The notes under the pieces: generated by a model
The model's database searches: none
Told to the model about the DNA's origin: nothing
Seen by the model: only the letters and a program-made list of their open reading frames with translations
Origin: DATAAZ01 sp036259875
GTDB lineage: Bacteria > Actinomycetota > Thermoleophilia > Gaiellales > Gaiellaceae
DNA length: 42,861 nucleotides
Assembly (NCBI GenBank): GCA_036259875.1
Contig: DATAAZ010000013.1
Span: 1 to 42,861 of the forward strand
Reading direction: 5' to 3'
Shown here: positions 1 through 7,733 of the stretch, piece by piece
How positions within the stretch are numbered: position 1 is the stretch's first letter
How the letters are laid out: each line of letters begins with the position of its first letter
Position numbers and translations under genes: made by a program

Positions 1-360
1 CGGAATCACCTGCACGGTCGAGCCGAGGTACTCGCCCTTGCGCTCCTTGCGGATCACCGAGTACCAGATCGATCCCGACGTGTGGTTCGCGTTCCGCGAG
101 AGGTTCTCGTCGATGAAGCGCTCGTAGTGGCCGATGTCCAGGTCCGTCTCGGCGCCGTCCTCGGTGACGAAGACCTCGCCGTGCTGAAAGGGGCTCATCG
201 TCCCCGGATCGACGTTCAGGTACGGGTCGAACTTCTGCACCTGGACACGGAGACCCCGCGCCTTCAGCAGCCGTCCGAGTGCGGCAGCGGTGATGCCCTT
301 GCCGAGCGACGAGACGACGCCGCCGGTCACGAACACGTACTTCGTCTCGCGGCGGCTCAC
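1..360 (-). CDS. pyrG: CTP synthase, N-terminal part (runs off window start)
   Basis: CTP synthase makes CTP from UTP, ATP and glutamine in the cytoplasm. The 120 residues present are the start of the N-terminal synthetase (amidoligase) domain. The protein begins MSRRETKYVFVTGG and carries the family phosphate-binding segment GGVVSSLGKG at about residues 13-22, followed by the conserved PYLNVDPGTM and GEVFVTEDGAETDLD stretches. The GTG at 358-360 is chosen because it sits where the family starts. The rest of the synthetase domain and the glutaminase domain lie beyond base 1. A TACGCT hexamer at 395-400 could be its -10 box, leaving a leader of about 28 nt. The following genes on the same strand (recN, nadK, tlyA) match the usual actinobacterial neighbourhood of pyrG. 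Confidence 0.95.
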   Translation of the reverse strand, partial: MSRRETKYVFVTGGVVSSLGKGITAAALGRLLKARGLRVQVQKFDPYLNVDPGTMSPFQHGEVFVTEDGAETDLDIGHYERFIDENLSRNANHTSGSIWYSVIRKERKGEYLGSTVQVIP

Positions 361-437
361 AGAGCGCGTCCCGTGCCTCGGATCACGGGTCTCAAGCGTA
401 CCAGCGGGCTGCGATGGCACCCCGGGCTCGGGGGAAA

Positions 438-453
438 GCGGGACTCGACCCGC
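438..453 (-). terminator. weak hairpin downstream of the SRPBCC gene
   Basis: A 5-bp perfect stem (GCGGG / CCCGC) with a 6-nt loop lies 2 nt after the stop codon of the SRPBCC gene. On the minus strand it is followed by only three T residues and then a C-run. This could be a weak intrinsic terminator separating recN from pyrG, but the short stem and short T-tract make it doubtful. Confidence 0.25.
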
Positions 454-455
454 CT

Positions 456-881
456 CTACAGCGAGGCGGCGGTCTGGCAGAGGTCGTGCAGACGGGCGAG
501 GCTCTGCTCGGGCAGGTTCCGGGCGCCCTCGAGGATGAGGCGCCACCACGGCCCGTGAACCCAGGTCGTCGCCCGCGTCCGCTCTTCGCCTGCGTTCGCG
601 AGCCGAACCCCCGCGTCGAGGCGCTGCTGGACGTCGTGCCAGCCGAGCTCGAGGCCGAGCGCGACCTCCGCGATCACGATCAGGCCCTCGCCGCCGGGCG
701 CTCGCAGGAGCCCCGGCGCGCGGCTCCGCGTCACCCGCCATCGCGCACCCGAAGCGAGCCCACGCCGATCCGGGCGCACACCCGAATACGCCGGCCACCA
801 GTCCGGGAGATGGTACGGCTCGGAGACGAGTGCCCAGACGTCCACGCGCGGGGCGAGAAGCTCGCGCGTCGCCTCGATCAC
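456..881 (-). CDS. SRPBCC (START/polyketide cyclase-like) family protein
   Basis: A 141-residue protein of the SRPBCC fold, a small helix-grip barrel that binds hydrophobic ligands; the ligand is unknown. The N-terminal segment LLAPRVDVWALVSEPYHLPDWWP has the form typical of these proteins, with a start strand, the helix VWALVSEP and the DWWP motif. A later WVHGPWWRLILEGARNLPEQSLARLHDLC segment fits the long C-terminal helix. The GTG start at 879-881 overlaps the TGA of recN (GTGA), so it is probably translated by coupling from recN mRNA. No signal peptide or membrane segment is seen. The family call rests on pattern recognition by eye; the biochemical role cannot be read from the sequence. 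Confidence 0.75.
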   Translation of the reverse strand: MIEATRELLAPRVDVWALVSEPYHLPDWWPAYSGVRPDRRGLASGARWRVTRSRAPGLLRAPGGEGLIVIAEVALGLELGWHDVQQRLDAGVRLANAGEERTRATTWVHGPWWRLILEGARNLPEQSLARLHDLCQTAASL

Positions 882-2521
882 CGAAGGGTGGCGAGGAACT
901 CCGCGCCGCCGAGCATCCGCTCGAGCTCCTCTCGACGCGCCTCGGCGGAGAGGCGCTCGATCCGCGTGTGCGTCGGGTCGCCGGGCACCTTCTCGACCCG
1001 GAAGTGCGCCTCGGCGGCGGTCGCGATCTGCGGGAGGTGGGTGATCGTGAGGACCTGCGCGCGCTCGGCGAGCGAGCGGAGGGCATCGGCAACCGCGTGC
1101 GCCGTCTCGCCGCCGATCCCGGCGTCGATCTCGTCGAAGACGATCGTCGGCTCACCGCCGCCGGCGTGCGCAACGGCGCGCAGCGCGAGCGCGATCCGCG
1201 AGAGCTCCCCGCCGGAGGCGGCCTCGGCGATTGCCACAAACGGGAGCCCCGGGTTCGGGCGGACGAGGAAGGCGACGTCGTCCGTCCCGGTCGGGCCGGG
1301 AGGGCGCGGCGAGAGCTCGGCGCGGAACTCCCCCTCCCCGAGGGCAAGCTCGGCGAGCTGCGCGCGCACGTCGGCGGCGAACGCCTCGGCTGCTTCCCGC
1401 CGCGCTCCCGCGAGCGCGGCTGTTAGCTCGCCGACATGCGCCTCCGCCTCCGAGAGCGCGGCCGCAGCGGCGGCGAGCGGGTCGGCACCCGCCTCGTGCG
1501 CGTCGACCTCCGCCCGAGCCGCCACAGCGCGGGCAAGCAGCTCGTCGAACGACGCAGCGCGGAAGCGCCGCTTCGCGTCCGCGATGCGGTCGAGCTCCTC
1601 CTCCACTGCCTCGAGGCGGCCCGGCTCCGCGTCGAGCGAGACGAGGTGGCCGCGCAAGCTCGACGCGGCCTCGCGGAGGGCAAGGGCGGCCGCATCGACC
1701 TCGCGCTCGATCGCTGCGAGCTCGGCGTCGACCTCTGAGACGCGCGCAAGCGCGCTCGCCGCGCCGGCGGCGAGCTCCGCCGCCCCGTCGCGGTCCGATG
1801 CCTCCGGCGCGAGCGCCTCGGCCGCCGCGACGACCGTCGCCGTGAGTTCCTCGCTGCGGCGGAGCCGCTCGCGCTCCGCGCGGAGCTCGTCCTCGGCGCC
1901 TGGCTCGAGACCCTCAGTCCGCGCTAGGAGCTCGCGCAGCTCGTCGACGCGCGCGGCCTCCCCAGCCGCTGCGCCGGCGAGCGTCTCGTGGTGCCGCCGG
2001 GCCGCGACGAGCTCGCGCCAGGCGCGGGCGAGCTCGGCCCGTCGACGGAGCTGCACGTCGCCGACGTAGGCGTCGAGCAGGTCGAGCTGAAAGGGAATGC
2101 GCGTCAGCCGCCGCTGCTCGAACTGCCCCGACATCGAGAGCAGCCGCTCGACGGCGGCGGCGAGATCCTCGCGCGGAACCGTCCGCGCCCATGCGTACGC
2201 GCGCGTACGCCCGTCCGCGAAGACGCGGCGCGCGGCGACGAGCGTCGTCTCGTCTTCGGGGCGGAGCTCTGCGAGTGTCGCGACCTCTGGCTCGTCGAAG
2301 AGGCCCGCGGGAACGTCGAGCTCCGCCTCGACGTAGGCCTCGTCTGCCCCCGGGCCAACGTACCCCGCGTCACCGCGCGCGCCGAGGAGCAGGCCGATCG
2401 CCTGCGCGAGGATCGTCTTCCCCGCGCCCGTCTCGCCCGTGACCGCGTTCAGGCCGGGCGCGAACGCGAGCTCCGCCTCGCGAATCAGCACGAAGTTCTC
2501 GATGCGGAGCCTCCGGAGCAT
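878..2521 (-). CDS. recN: DNA repair protein RecN
   Basis: RecN is an SMC-like ATPase that acts at DNA double-strand breaks. This 547-residue protein has the full layout. The N-terminal ATPase half has Walker A GETGAGKT at residues 29-36. A long Ala/Arg/Glu-rich coiled-coil middle follows. The C-terminal ATPase half has the signature SGGELSRIALALRAV, Walker B TIVFDEIDAGIGG and the HLPQIA switch motif. Length is normal for the family. It starts at an ATG (2519-2521), 3 bp downstream of the nadK stop, and its stop overlaps the start of the SRPBCC gene. The order tlyA-nadK-recN is conserved in actinobacteria. Confidence 0.97.
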   Translation of the reverse strand: MLRRLRIENFVLIREAELAFAPGLNAVTGETGAGKTILAQAIGLLLGARGDAGYVGPGADEAYVEAELDVPAGLFDEPEVATLAELRPEDETTLVAARRVFADGRTRAYAWARTVPREDLAAAVERLLSMSGQFEQRRLTRIPFQLDLLDAYVGDVQLRRRAELARAWRELVAARRHHETLAGAAAGEAARVDELRELLARTEGLEPGAEDELRAERERLRRSEELTATVVAAAEALAPEASDRDGAAELAAGAASALARVSEVDAELAAIEREVDAAALALREAASSLRGHLVSLDAEPGRLEAVEEELDRIADAKRRFRAASFDELLARAVAARAEVDAHEAGADPLAAAAAALSEAEAHVGELTAALAGARREAAEAFAADVRAQLAELALGEGEFRAELSPRPPGPTGTDDVAFLVRPNPGLPFVAIAEAASGGELSRIALALRAVAHAGGGEPTIVFDEIDAGIGGETAHAVADALRSLAERAQVLTITHLPQIATAAEAHFRVEKVPGDPTHTRIERLSAEARREELERMLGGAEFLATLR

Positions 2522-2524
2522 CGA

Positions 2525-3352
2525 CTACGGGAAGACCTGGCGGAGCCGCGCGAAGAACGTGACCTCGGGCAGGTGTGCGAGCCGGGAGCGCTCCTCGCCG
2601 AGGCCGACCTCGAGCGCGCCGTCGGGAGGAAGCTCCCCGATGCGGTGTCCGTCGGCCAGCACGGCGACGGGGACATCCGGCGTGCGGTTCGTGATCCGAA
2701 GGAGAGCACCGCGCGGAACGACGAGCGGGCGGGCGTGCAGCGAGTGTGGCGCCACGAACGTGATCGCCATCGCCTCGATTCCCCACATGACGACGGGGCC
2801 CCCGTTCGAGAGGTTGTACGCCGTCGACCCCGACGGGGTCGAGCAGATCATCCCGTCGCACGGCTGCGTGCCCAGGTCCTCGCCGCCGACCTCCCAGGCG
2901 AGCTCGATCATGCGTCCGAGCCGCCCGCTCGTCGCGACGGCGTCGTTGATCGCAGGGTACGCCTCGCCGCCGACGTCAACGCGAAGCGTGCAGAGCTCGG
3001 CGACTCGGTAGTCGCCGGCGAAGACGCGGCGTACGCCCGCCTCGAGCGCGGAACCGTCGACGCTCGTCAGGAAGCCGACGCGGCCGAAGTTGACGCCGAA
3101 GACCGGAACGGCGGTGCCGAGATAGGCGCGAAGCGCGCGCAGCATCGTGCCGTCGCCACCGAGGACGATCGCCACGTCCGGCGTCTCGTCCGCCGTCGAC
3201 ACGAGGTCGACTCCCGCCTCCTGCGCCGTCCGCTCGAGACGTGCCACGGCATCGCCGATCGTCTCGGGCTTCCCGTGCGTGACGACGGCGGCGCGCTTGA
3301 CCGCTCTAGCCGCGGGCGGCGCCGTCGGCGACGATGTAGACGAAGACCTCAC
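2525..3352 (-). CDS. nadK: NAD kinase
   Basis: Phosphorylates NAD to NADP. The protein shows the NAD kinase signature GGDGTM within VLGGDGTMLRALR, the NFGRVGFLT segment, the IND(A/V) substrate motif and the TPSGSTAYNLSNGGP motif. Length (275 residues) is usual. The only standard start codon ahead of the first conserved strand (VKRAAVVTHGKPE) is the ATG at 3350-3352, which lies inside the 3' end of tlyA and gives a 47-nt overlap. The valine before KRAA is GTC and cannot serve as a start. The first 17 residues (Ser/Thr/Ala/Pro-rich) are therefore likely translated but not conserved. It sits in a tlyA-nadK-recN unit. Confidence 0.95.
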   Translation of the reverse strand: MRSSSTSSPTAPPAARAVKRAAVVTHGKPETIGDAVARLERTAQEAGVDLVSTADETPDVAIVLGGDGTMLRALRAYLGTAVPVFGVNFGRVGFLTSVDGSALEAGVRRVFAGDYRVAELCTLRVDVGGEAYPAINDAVATSGRLGRMIELAWEVGGEDLGTQPCDGMICSTPSGSTAYNLSNGGPVVMWGIEAMAITFVAPHSLHARPLVVPRGALLRITNRTPDVPVAVLADGHRIGELPPDGALEVGLGEERSRLAHLPEVTFFARLRQVFP

Positions 3353-4037
3353 GGTTCCCCTTGTGTCCCGGAAGCGGCGAGTCGGTCACGCCCTCGACCC
3401 TGCCGCCCCACGCCGGCACCTGAGCGACGACCTGCTCGACGACGCGGGCGCGGACCTCCGGATCGCGGACGACGCCCCCCTTCCCGACGTCGCGTGGGCC
3501 CGCTTCGAACTGCGGCTTCAGCAGGACGAGCGCCCGCCAGCCGGGTGCCGCGCACGCGAGTGCGGGCGGAAGCGCCTTCGAGAGCCCGATGAACGAGACG
3601 TCGCAGACGACGAACGTCGGCGGGAACGGGAGCTCGTCGCAGCGGAGGTTGCGCACGTTCGTGCGCTCGACGACAGTGACCCGCGGGTCCCCGCGAAGCC
3701 GGGTGTGCAGCTGGCCGTACCCGACGTCGAGAGCGCAGACCCGCGCGGCGCCCGCCTGCAGGAGCGCATCCGTGAATCCGCCCGTCGAAGCGCCGACGTC
3801 GAGGCAATCCTCGCCGCTGACGTCGATCTCGAGCGCGGCCAGCGCGCCGGCGAGCTTCTCGCCCCCGCGGGAGACAAAGCGCGGCGGCTCGGCGACGTCG
3901 AGGGCGGCCGTCTCCTCGACCTGGTCCCCTGCCTTGCTGTGCCCGCGGACGCGCCCCGCGAGGATCAGCGACTGCGCCTGCGCCCGGCTGGCAGCGAGCC
4001 CGCGCTCCACGAGGAGGACGTCGAGGCGCTTCTTCAC
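3306..4037 (-). CDS. tlyA: TlyA family rRNA (cytidine-2'-O)-methyltransferase
   Basis: TlyA proteins 2'-O-methylate rRNA (16S and/or 23S; in mycobacteria this affects capreomycin susceptibility). This 243-residue protein has an N-terminal S4 RNA-binding domain (about residues 3-60, starting KKRLDVLLVERGLAASRAQAQ), the linker RFVSRGGEKL, and an FtsJ-type methyltransferase domain with SAM-binding LDVGASTGGF at 79-88. Conserved VCDVSFIGLSKALP and LLKPQFEAG segments follow. The GTG at 4035-4037 is the family start. A TAAGCT box lies 8 nt upstream and no Shine-Dalgarno is visible, so a leaderless message is likely. It heads the tlyA-nadK-recN-SRPBCC transcription unit and is divergent from the small membrane protein gene. 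Confidence 0.95.
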   Translation of the reverse strand: MKKRLDVLLVERGLAASRAQAQSLILAGRVRGHSKAGDQVEETAALDVAEPPRFVSRGGEKLAGALAALEIDVSGEDCLDVGASTGGFTDALLQAGAARVCALDVGYGQLHTRLRGDPRVTVVERTNVRNLRCDELPFPPTFVVCDVSFIGLSKALPPALACAAPGWRALVLLKPQFEAGPRDVGKGGVVRDPEVRARVVEQVVAQVPAWGGRVEGVTDSPLPGHKGNREVFVYIVADGAARG

Positions 4038-4045
4038 GTCGAGCT

Positions 4046-4051
4046 AGCTTA
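4046..4051 (-). promoter_or_regulatory. -10 box of tlyA (TAAGCT)
   Basis: TAAGCT on the minus strand, 8 nt before the tlyA GTG. No -35 hexamer and no ribosome binding site are evident. Transcription would begin at or next to the start codon. Confidence 0.5.
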
Positions 4052-4123
4052 GTCGCCTGCCCCGCCGACCCCGGACGGCGCGGCCCGGCCGCGCGGATTC
4101 GGTGCACTCGCGCGGCGCGTCGC

Positions 4124-4129
4124 TACAGT
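4124..4129 (+). promoter_or_regulatory. -10 box of the small membrane protein gene (TACAGT)
   Basis: TACAGT on the plus strand, 6 nt before the GTG at 4136, divergent from the tlyA promoter about 75 bp away. The spacing implies a leaderless transcript. Confidence 0.5.
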
Positions 4130-4135
4130 CGGCGA

Positions 4136-4516
4136 GTGGGCGCCGTGCGGATCCTCCTCTGGTGGGCGTCCAACTTCGTCGCCCTCTGGGTCGCCGCCGC
4201 GCTCCTCGACGCTGTCGAGTACGGGGACAACGTCTGGGTTCTCGTTCTCGCCGCGCTCGTCTTTGGGCTCGTCAACCTCGTCATCCGGCCGGTCGTGATC
4301 TTGCTCGCCCTCCCGGCGGTCGTCCTGACACTCGGGCTCGCGCTGCTCCTTGTCAACGCCTTCATGCTCTACGTGACCGACTGGATCGTCCCGGACTTCG
4401 AGGTGGACGGGTTCGGCTGGGCCGTCGTCGCCGCGATCATCGTCTGGGCCGTCAACATGGCGCTTCACGCGCTCGTCGGCGATGAGCGGGGGCGCTGGCG
4501 GTTCGTGCGCGCGTAG
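4136..4516 (+). CDS. phage holin family 4 / YvlD-like small membrane protein
   Basis: A 126-residue integral membrane protein with about four hydrophobic segments: ILLWWASNFVALWVAAALL, VWVLVLAALVFGLVNLVI, VVILLALPAVVLTLGLALLLVNAFMLYV and FGWAVVAAIIVWAVNMALHAL. The pattern NLVIRPVVILLALP...LGL.LLLVNA matches the phage_holin_4_2/YvlD family, whose function in bacterial chromosomes is unclear. Two in-frame GTG codons (4136 and 4145) could start it. 4136 is kept because a TACAGT box lies 6 nt before it. It stands alone on the plus strand and converges with the prenyl synthase gene 18 bp downstream. Confidence 0.85.
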   Translation: MGAVRILLWWASNFVALWVAAALLDAVEYGDNVWVLVLAALVFGLVNLVIRPVVILLALPAVVLTLGLALLLVNAFMLYVTDWIVPDFEVDGFGWAVVAAIIVWAVNMALHALVGDERGRWRFVRA

Positions 4517-4534
4517 TGGGCCCGGGTCGCGGCG

Positions 4535-5374
4535 CTACGCGCGTCGCTCTCGGATCGTCGCGACGAGGTCCGCGAGGACCGACGTCTCTCCCGCAAGCGC
4601 CGCGAGCCGCTCGCTCACGCGCGAGCGTGCCTCGTCGGCAAGCGCGCGGGCGCCCTCGAGACCGTGGAGTGAGACGTACGTCGCCTTTCCCGCCGCCTCG
4701 TCCTTTCCCGGGGTCTTTCCGAGCTCCTCGGCGGTCCCGGTCGCGTCGAGAATGTCGTCCACGATCTGGAAGAGGAGGCCGAGCTCGTCGGCGAAGGCGC
4801 GCCACGGCTCCCGTTTCCGCTCAGGGAGCGCGGCGACCGCGAGCGGCGCCTCGACACAGGCGGCGAGAAGGCGGCCTGTCTTGAGGTGGTGCAGCCGCGC
4901 GAGTTCTTCGGCGTCGAGGCGCCCGTCCATCGTCACGTCCAGGTACTGACCGCCGATCATCCCGAGCGTCGCGCCGGCGAGGACGCGCCCGACCTCGGGG
5001 CCGGGATAGCCGAGCGCGAGCCGGAACGCCTCGGTGAGAAGAGCGTCGCCCGCGAGGATCGCGACGCCCTCGCCGAACCGGACGTGCGCGCTCGGCTGGC
5101 CGCGACGGAGATCGTCGTCGTCCAGCGCCGGGAGGTCGTCGTGAACCAGGCTGAAGGTGTGGACGAGCTCGAGCGCGCAGGCGGCTGGGAGGAGCTCGTC
5201 GGCCGTCCGTCCCAGCGCTTCGCCCGTCGCGAGGCAGAGGACGGGGCGAATCCGCTTGCCGCCCCCGAGCAGCGAGTAGCGAAGCGCCTCCTCGAGCTCG
5301 CCGAGCTCGAGCGCGAAGGGAAGCTCTGCGAGTCGCGCCTCGACGAGCGCGCGAAGCTCGTCAGGCCGGTGCAT
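4535..5374 (-). CDS. ispA: short-chain polyprenyl (farnesyl/geranylgeranyl) diphosphate synthase
   Basis: Condenses isopentenyl diphosphate with allylic diphosphates. The 279-residue protein has the isoprenyl synthase motifs: GGGKRIRPVL at 37-46, first Asp-rich motif DDLPALDDDDLRRG at 79-92, GDALL at 109-113, KTGRL near 165, and second Asp-rich motif FQIVDDILD at 202-210. The first motif with its LP/AL insertion and the following RRGQPSAH resemble bacterial type-II FPP synthases (IspA). Product chain length cannot be fixed from sequence alone, and GGPP is possible. The ATG at 5372-5374 overlaps the 3' end of the upstream coiled-coil gene by 14 bp, suggesting one mRNA. Confidence 0.93.
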   Translation of the reverse strand: MHRPDELRALVEARLAELPFALELGELEEALRYSLLGGGKRIRPVLCLATGEALGRTADELLPAACALELVHTFSLVHDDLPALDDDDLRRGQPSAHVRFGEGVAILAGDALLTEAFRLALGYPGPEVGRVLAGATLGMIGGQYLDVTMDGRLDAEELARLHHLKTGRLLAACVEAPLAVAALPERKREPWRAFADELGLLFQIVDDILDATGTAEELGKTPGKDEAAGKATYVSLHGLEGARALADEARSRVSERLAALAGETSVLADLVATIRERRA

Positions 5375-5573
5375 CGTCGGCCGACTCGTCCCCGGCGGCG
5401 GCCTCGCGCCGAAGTCGGTCGATCTCGGCCTGGACGGCGCGGGCGAGCTCCGCCATCGCGGCGAGCTTGTCGACCACGTCCTCCGACTCGCCGGATCGCT
5501 CGAGGTCCGCGAGCGTCGTGTCGAGCTCGGCGAGGAGCTCCTGGAGCCGCCCGCCGGTCTCGCGCGCGCTCAC
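5361..5573 (-). CDS. small coiled-coil protein in the xseB position
   Basis: A 70-residue acidic, helical protein (VSARETGGRLQELLAELDTT onward) with an almost continuous heptad-like pattern and a polar C-terminal tail ending DDAPA. The start is set at GTG 5571-5573 because an AGGAGG Shine-Dalgarno lies 7 nt upstream (5581-5586). The longer frame upstream has no support. In many bacteria the slot beside ispA holds xseB, the exonuclease VII small subunit. Size and helicity fit, but the conserved XseB pattern (FEEAL...LESGELSLEES...LYEEG) is not recognisable and no xseA is present. I therefore call it an uncharacterised small coiled-coil protein, co-transcribed with ispA. Confidence 0.6.
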   Translation of the reverse strand: MSARETGGRLQELLAELDTTLADLERSGESEDVVDKLAAMAELARAVQAEIDRLRREAAAGDESADDAPA

Positions 5574-5732
5574 GCCCCGGCCTCCTGCTTCGCGTGAGTC
5601 TCCCCCCGGGGGCCCCCCGTTGGTCGTTCCCCCGCGTCGAGCATACGTCCGAACCACGCGCTCGTGGTGCGCGAAACGCGACAAATCACGCGCGGGAGGA
5701 TACGAGGTCGCAGGGCGCGCGGACGGCTGCGT
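5574..5732. other. intergenic region before the coiled-coil/ispA unit
   Basis: 159 bp without a convincing gene. It contains a C6-G5-C6 run at 5602-5618 able to form a very stable hairpin on either strand. A minus-strand TATGCT at 5640-5645 is a possible -10 box, which would give a leader of about 60 nt including the hairpin and the AGGAGG ribosome binding site. This is the clearest leader-plus-Shine-Dalgarno arrangement in the left half of the window. Confidence 0.35.
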
Positions 5733-6107
5733 TCAGGCCGCCTCGCGCACGATCCGGCCGAGGATGCCGTTTACGAGCCGGCCCGCATCGTCGGACGCAT
5801 ACCGCTTCGAGAGCCGTACCGCTTCGTCGAGGACGACCTCGACCGGAACGTCGCCCCGCTGGAGCTCGAGGAGCGCGACGCGCAGGATGTTCCGCTCGAG
5901 CGCCCCGAGCCGGTCCGCGGGCCAGCCCGTCGACGCCTCGCTGATGCGCCGGTCGAGAGCATCGGCGCGCTCGACGACGCCCTCGGCGAGCTCGCGGGCG
6001 TACTCGTCGACCTCGCCTTCGTAGAGCGACCCCAGCGGGCGCCCGCTCACGTCCCACTGGTAGAGCAGGATGACGGCGGTCCGGCGCGCCTCGCGGCGGG
6101 ACGTCAC
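5733..6107 (-). CDS. nusB: transcription antitermination factor NusB
   Basis: NusB with NusE/S10 binds boxA RNA during rRNA antitermination. The 124-residue all-helical protein begins MTSRREARRTAVILLYQWDV, the family start (SRR.AR..A...LYQ.D). It ends with the conserved VVLDEAVRLSKRYASDDAGRLVNGILGRI segment. The GTG start at 6105-6107 overlaps the accC stop (GTGA), so it is translationally coupled to accC. The usual actinobacterial partner efp lies about 3.5 kb away on the same strand, with the biotin genes in between. Confidence 0.95.
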   Translation of the reverse strand: MTSRREARRTAVILLYQWDVSGRPLGSLYEGEVDEYARELAEGVVERADALDRRISEASTGWPADRLGALERNILRVALLELQRGDVPVEVVLDEAVRLSKRYASDDAGRLVNGILGRIVREAA

Positions 6108-7462
6108 GCCGCCTCGCGCGCGACGAGTTCGGCGCCGGCCGTCGCGAGGAAGTCGGTTGTGTACTCGCCCGAGCGAAACTCCGGCGCTCGCACGATCCCG
6201 AGCGCGAGCTCGCGCGTCGTCGGCACCCCTTCGAGCGCGAGCTCCGAGAGCGCTCGTTCGGCACGCGCGATCGCGGCGGGACGGTCTTCCGCCCAGACGA
6301 TGACCTTGGCGACGAGCGAGTCGTAGAAGGGCGGGATGCGATAGCCGGGGAACACATGCGTATCGACACGGACGCCCGGCCCGAGCGGAGCCGTGAACGC
6401 GGTCACGGTCCCCGGCGCGGGGAAGAAGTCGCGCGCCGGATCTTCGGCGTTCACGCGAAACTCGATCGCATGACCGCTCAGCCCGGCGCGACCTTGACGC
6501 GGGAGGCCCTCTCCGGCGGCGACCCGAAGCTGTGCGCGCGCGAGGTCGATGCCGGTGAGGAGCTCGGTCACCGGATGCTCGACCTGCAGGCGAGTGTTCA
6601 TCTCGATGAAGTGGAAGCTGCCGTCGGCGTCGAGGAGAAATTCGATCGTCCCGGCGCCGCGGTAGTGAAGCGCGGCGGACGCGCGCCGGGCGGCGTCCTC
6701 CATCTCCGCACGGAGATCGGGTGTGACGGCGGGGGACGGCGCTTCCTCGACGAGCTTCTGGTGGCGACGCTGGATCGAGCAGTCGCGCTCGCCGAGCGTC
6801 AAGATCTGGCCCTCGCCGTCCCCGAGCACCTGGATCTCGACGTGGCGCGCTCCGACGAGCGCCTTCTCGACGTAGAGCGAGCCGTTCGAGAAGCTCGCCT
6901 CCGCCTCAGCCGACGCCGTCCGGTAGGCGGCTTCGAGCTCCGACGGCGAGCGGACGAGCCGCATCCCGCGTCCCCCTCCCCCCGCCGCGGCCTTGAGGAG
7001 GAGCGGAAAGCCGATCGCGTCGCCGAGCTCGCTCGCCTGCGCGAGCGAGGCACGCCCGTCCGAGCCCGGGACGAGCGGAAGCCCGGCGCGCGCGACCGCC
7101 TCTTTCGCACGGATCTTGTCGCCCATCGTCTCGATCGTGTCCGGCCGAGGACCGACGAAGACGAGGTCGTTGTCCTCGCACGCGCGCGCGAACCGGGCGT
7201 TCTCGGCGAGGAAGCCCCAGCCCGGGTGGACCGCCTCACAGCCGGTCGTAGCCGCCGCCGCCACGAGTGACGGAATGTTCAGGTAGCTGGCCGCCGCCGG
7301 GGGCGGGCCGACGTGGACGGCGCGGTCGGCGAGGCGGACGGGGAGCGAGTCGCGGTCGGCGGTCGAGTAGACGGCGACGGACTCGATTCCGAGCTCCCGG
7401 CACGCGCGGATGACACGGACGGCGACCTCGCCGCGGTTCGCGATCAGGACGCGTCGAAACAT
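6104..7462 (-). CDS. accC: biotin carboxylase subunit of acyl-CoA carboxylase
   Basis: ATP-dependent carboxylation of biotin on a carrier protein. The 452-residue protein starts at ATG 7460-7462 (MFRRVLIANRGEVAVRVIRA) and shows the whole biotin carboxylase layout. There is an N-terminal preATP-grasp domain and a glycine-rich ATP loop KAAAGGGGRGM. The segment CSIQRRHQKLVEEAPSPA follows, then metal-binding FIEMNTRLQVEHPVTE and the C-terminal DSLVAKVIVW. Length equals free-standing AccC, with no fused carrier or carboxyltransferase. A TACTGT box lies only 4 nt before the ATG. nusB follows with a GTGA overlap. The carrier protein is encoded just upstream on the same strand (7734-9581), so the two form the biotin half of a carboxylase. 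The carboxyltransferase subunits are not in this window. Confidence 0.96.
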   Translation of the reverse strand: MFRRVLIANRGEVAVRVIRACRELGIESVAVYSTADRDSLPVRLADRAVHVGPPPAAASYLNIPSLVAAAATTGCEAVHPGWGFLAENARFARACEDNDLVFVGPRPDTIETMGDKIRAKEAVARAGLPLVPGSDGRASLAQASELGDAIGFPLLLKAAAGGGGRGMRLVRSPSELEAAYRTASAEAEASFSNGSLYVEKALVGARHVEIQVLGDGEGQILTLGERDCSIQRRHQKLVEEAPSPAVTPDLRAEMEDAARRASAALHYRGAGTIEFLLDADGSFHFIEMNTRLQVEHPVTELLTGIDLARAQLRVAAGEGLPRQGRAGLSGHAIEFRVNAEDPARDFFPAPGTVTAFTAPLGPGVRVDTHVFPGYRIPPFYDSLVAKVIVWAEDRPAAIARAERALSELALEGVPTTRELALGIVRAPEFRSGEYTTDFLATAGAELVAREAA

Positions 7463-7733
7463 CGCGACAGTAGCGTGACGGTCCGCGCGCTGCGCGCGCG
7501 ATCTGGGGCGCGACACTCGTCGCGGGGGGATCCGGCCGGCGCAGCCGGCCGCGGAGCGGTGGTCCGGGGGGCCGGGAGGTTCGCCGCCACGCGACCCTTG
7601 GCCCTCGGCCGAGGCAACTCGGCGGAGGGCGTCCGGGGACCAAGGCTTCTCCGCGAGCGGGCGCCGAACGCGGCCGCTGCGTCGGGGGCCCCCGGGCGGA
7701 AAGGGTCACGCGAGGCTCGCGCACCGCGCACGG
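7463..7733. other. intergenic region between carrier-fusion gene and accC, with hairpins and accC -10 box
   Basis: 271 bp without a credible gene. It holds a perfect 8-bp inverted repeat with a 3-nt loop at 7533-7551 (CGGCCGGC gca GCCGGCCG) and further GC-rich imperfect repeats around 7600-7700. No T-tract follows, so this is not a classical terminator. A minus-strand TACTGT at 7467-7472, 4 nt from the accC ATG, is the likely accC -10 element. The structure could serve as an attenuator or partial terminator between carrier and carboxylase. Confidence 0.4.

Noticed and set aside
418..455. tRNA-like GGGACTCGA segment before the SRPBCC gene end
   Set aside because: It resembles the complement of a T-loop but lacks the GTTCGAATCC form and no cloverleaf can be drawn; it is kept only as a weak hairpin.
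414..2069. Long plus-strand open frame opposite recN
   Set aside because: Ser/Arg/Ala-rich translation without domains, lying antisense to a complete recN. Long antisense frames are expected in very GC-rich coding DNA.
3299..3301. nadK start at the valine before KRAAVV
   Set aside because: The codon is GTC, not GTG. No standard start lies between it and ATG 3350-3352.
5361..5573. Assignment as exonuclease VII small subunit
   Set aside because: Position and size fit, but the conserved XseB pattern is absent and xseA is missing, so no symbol was given.
7444..7731. 95-residue minus-strand frame in the gap before accC
   Set aside because: Pro/Arg/Ala-rich without motifs, overlaps the accC start region, and the stretch is dominated by palindromic GC repeats.
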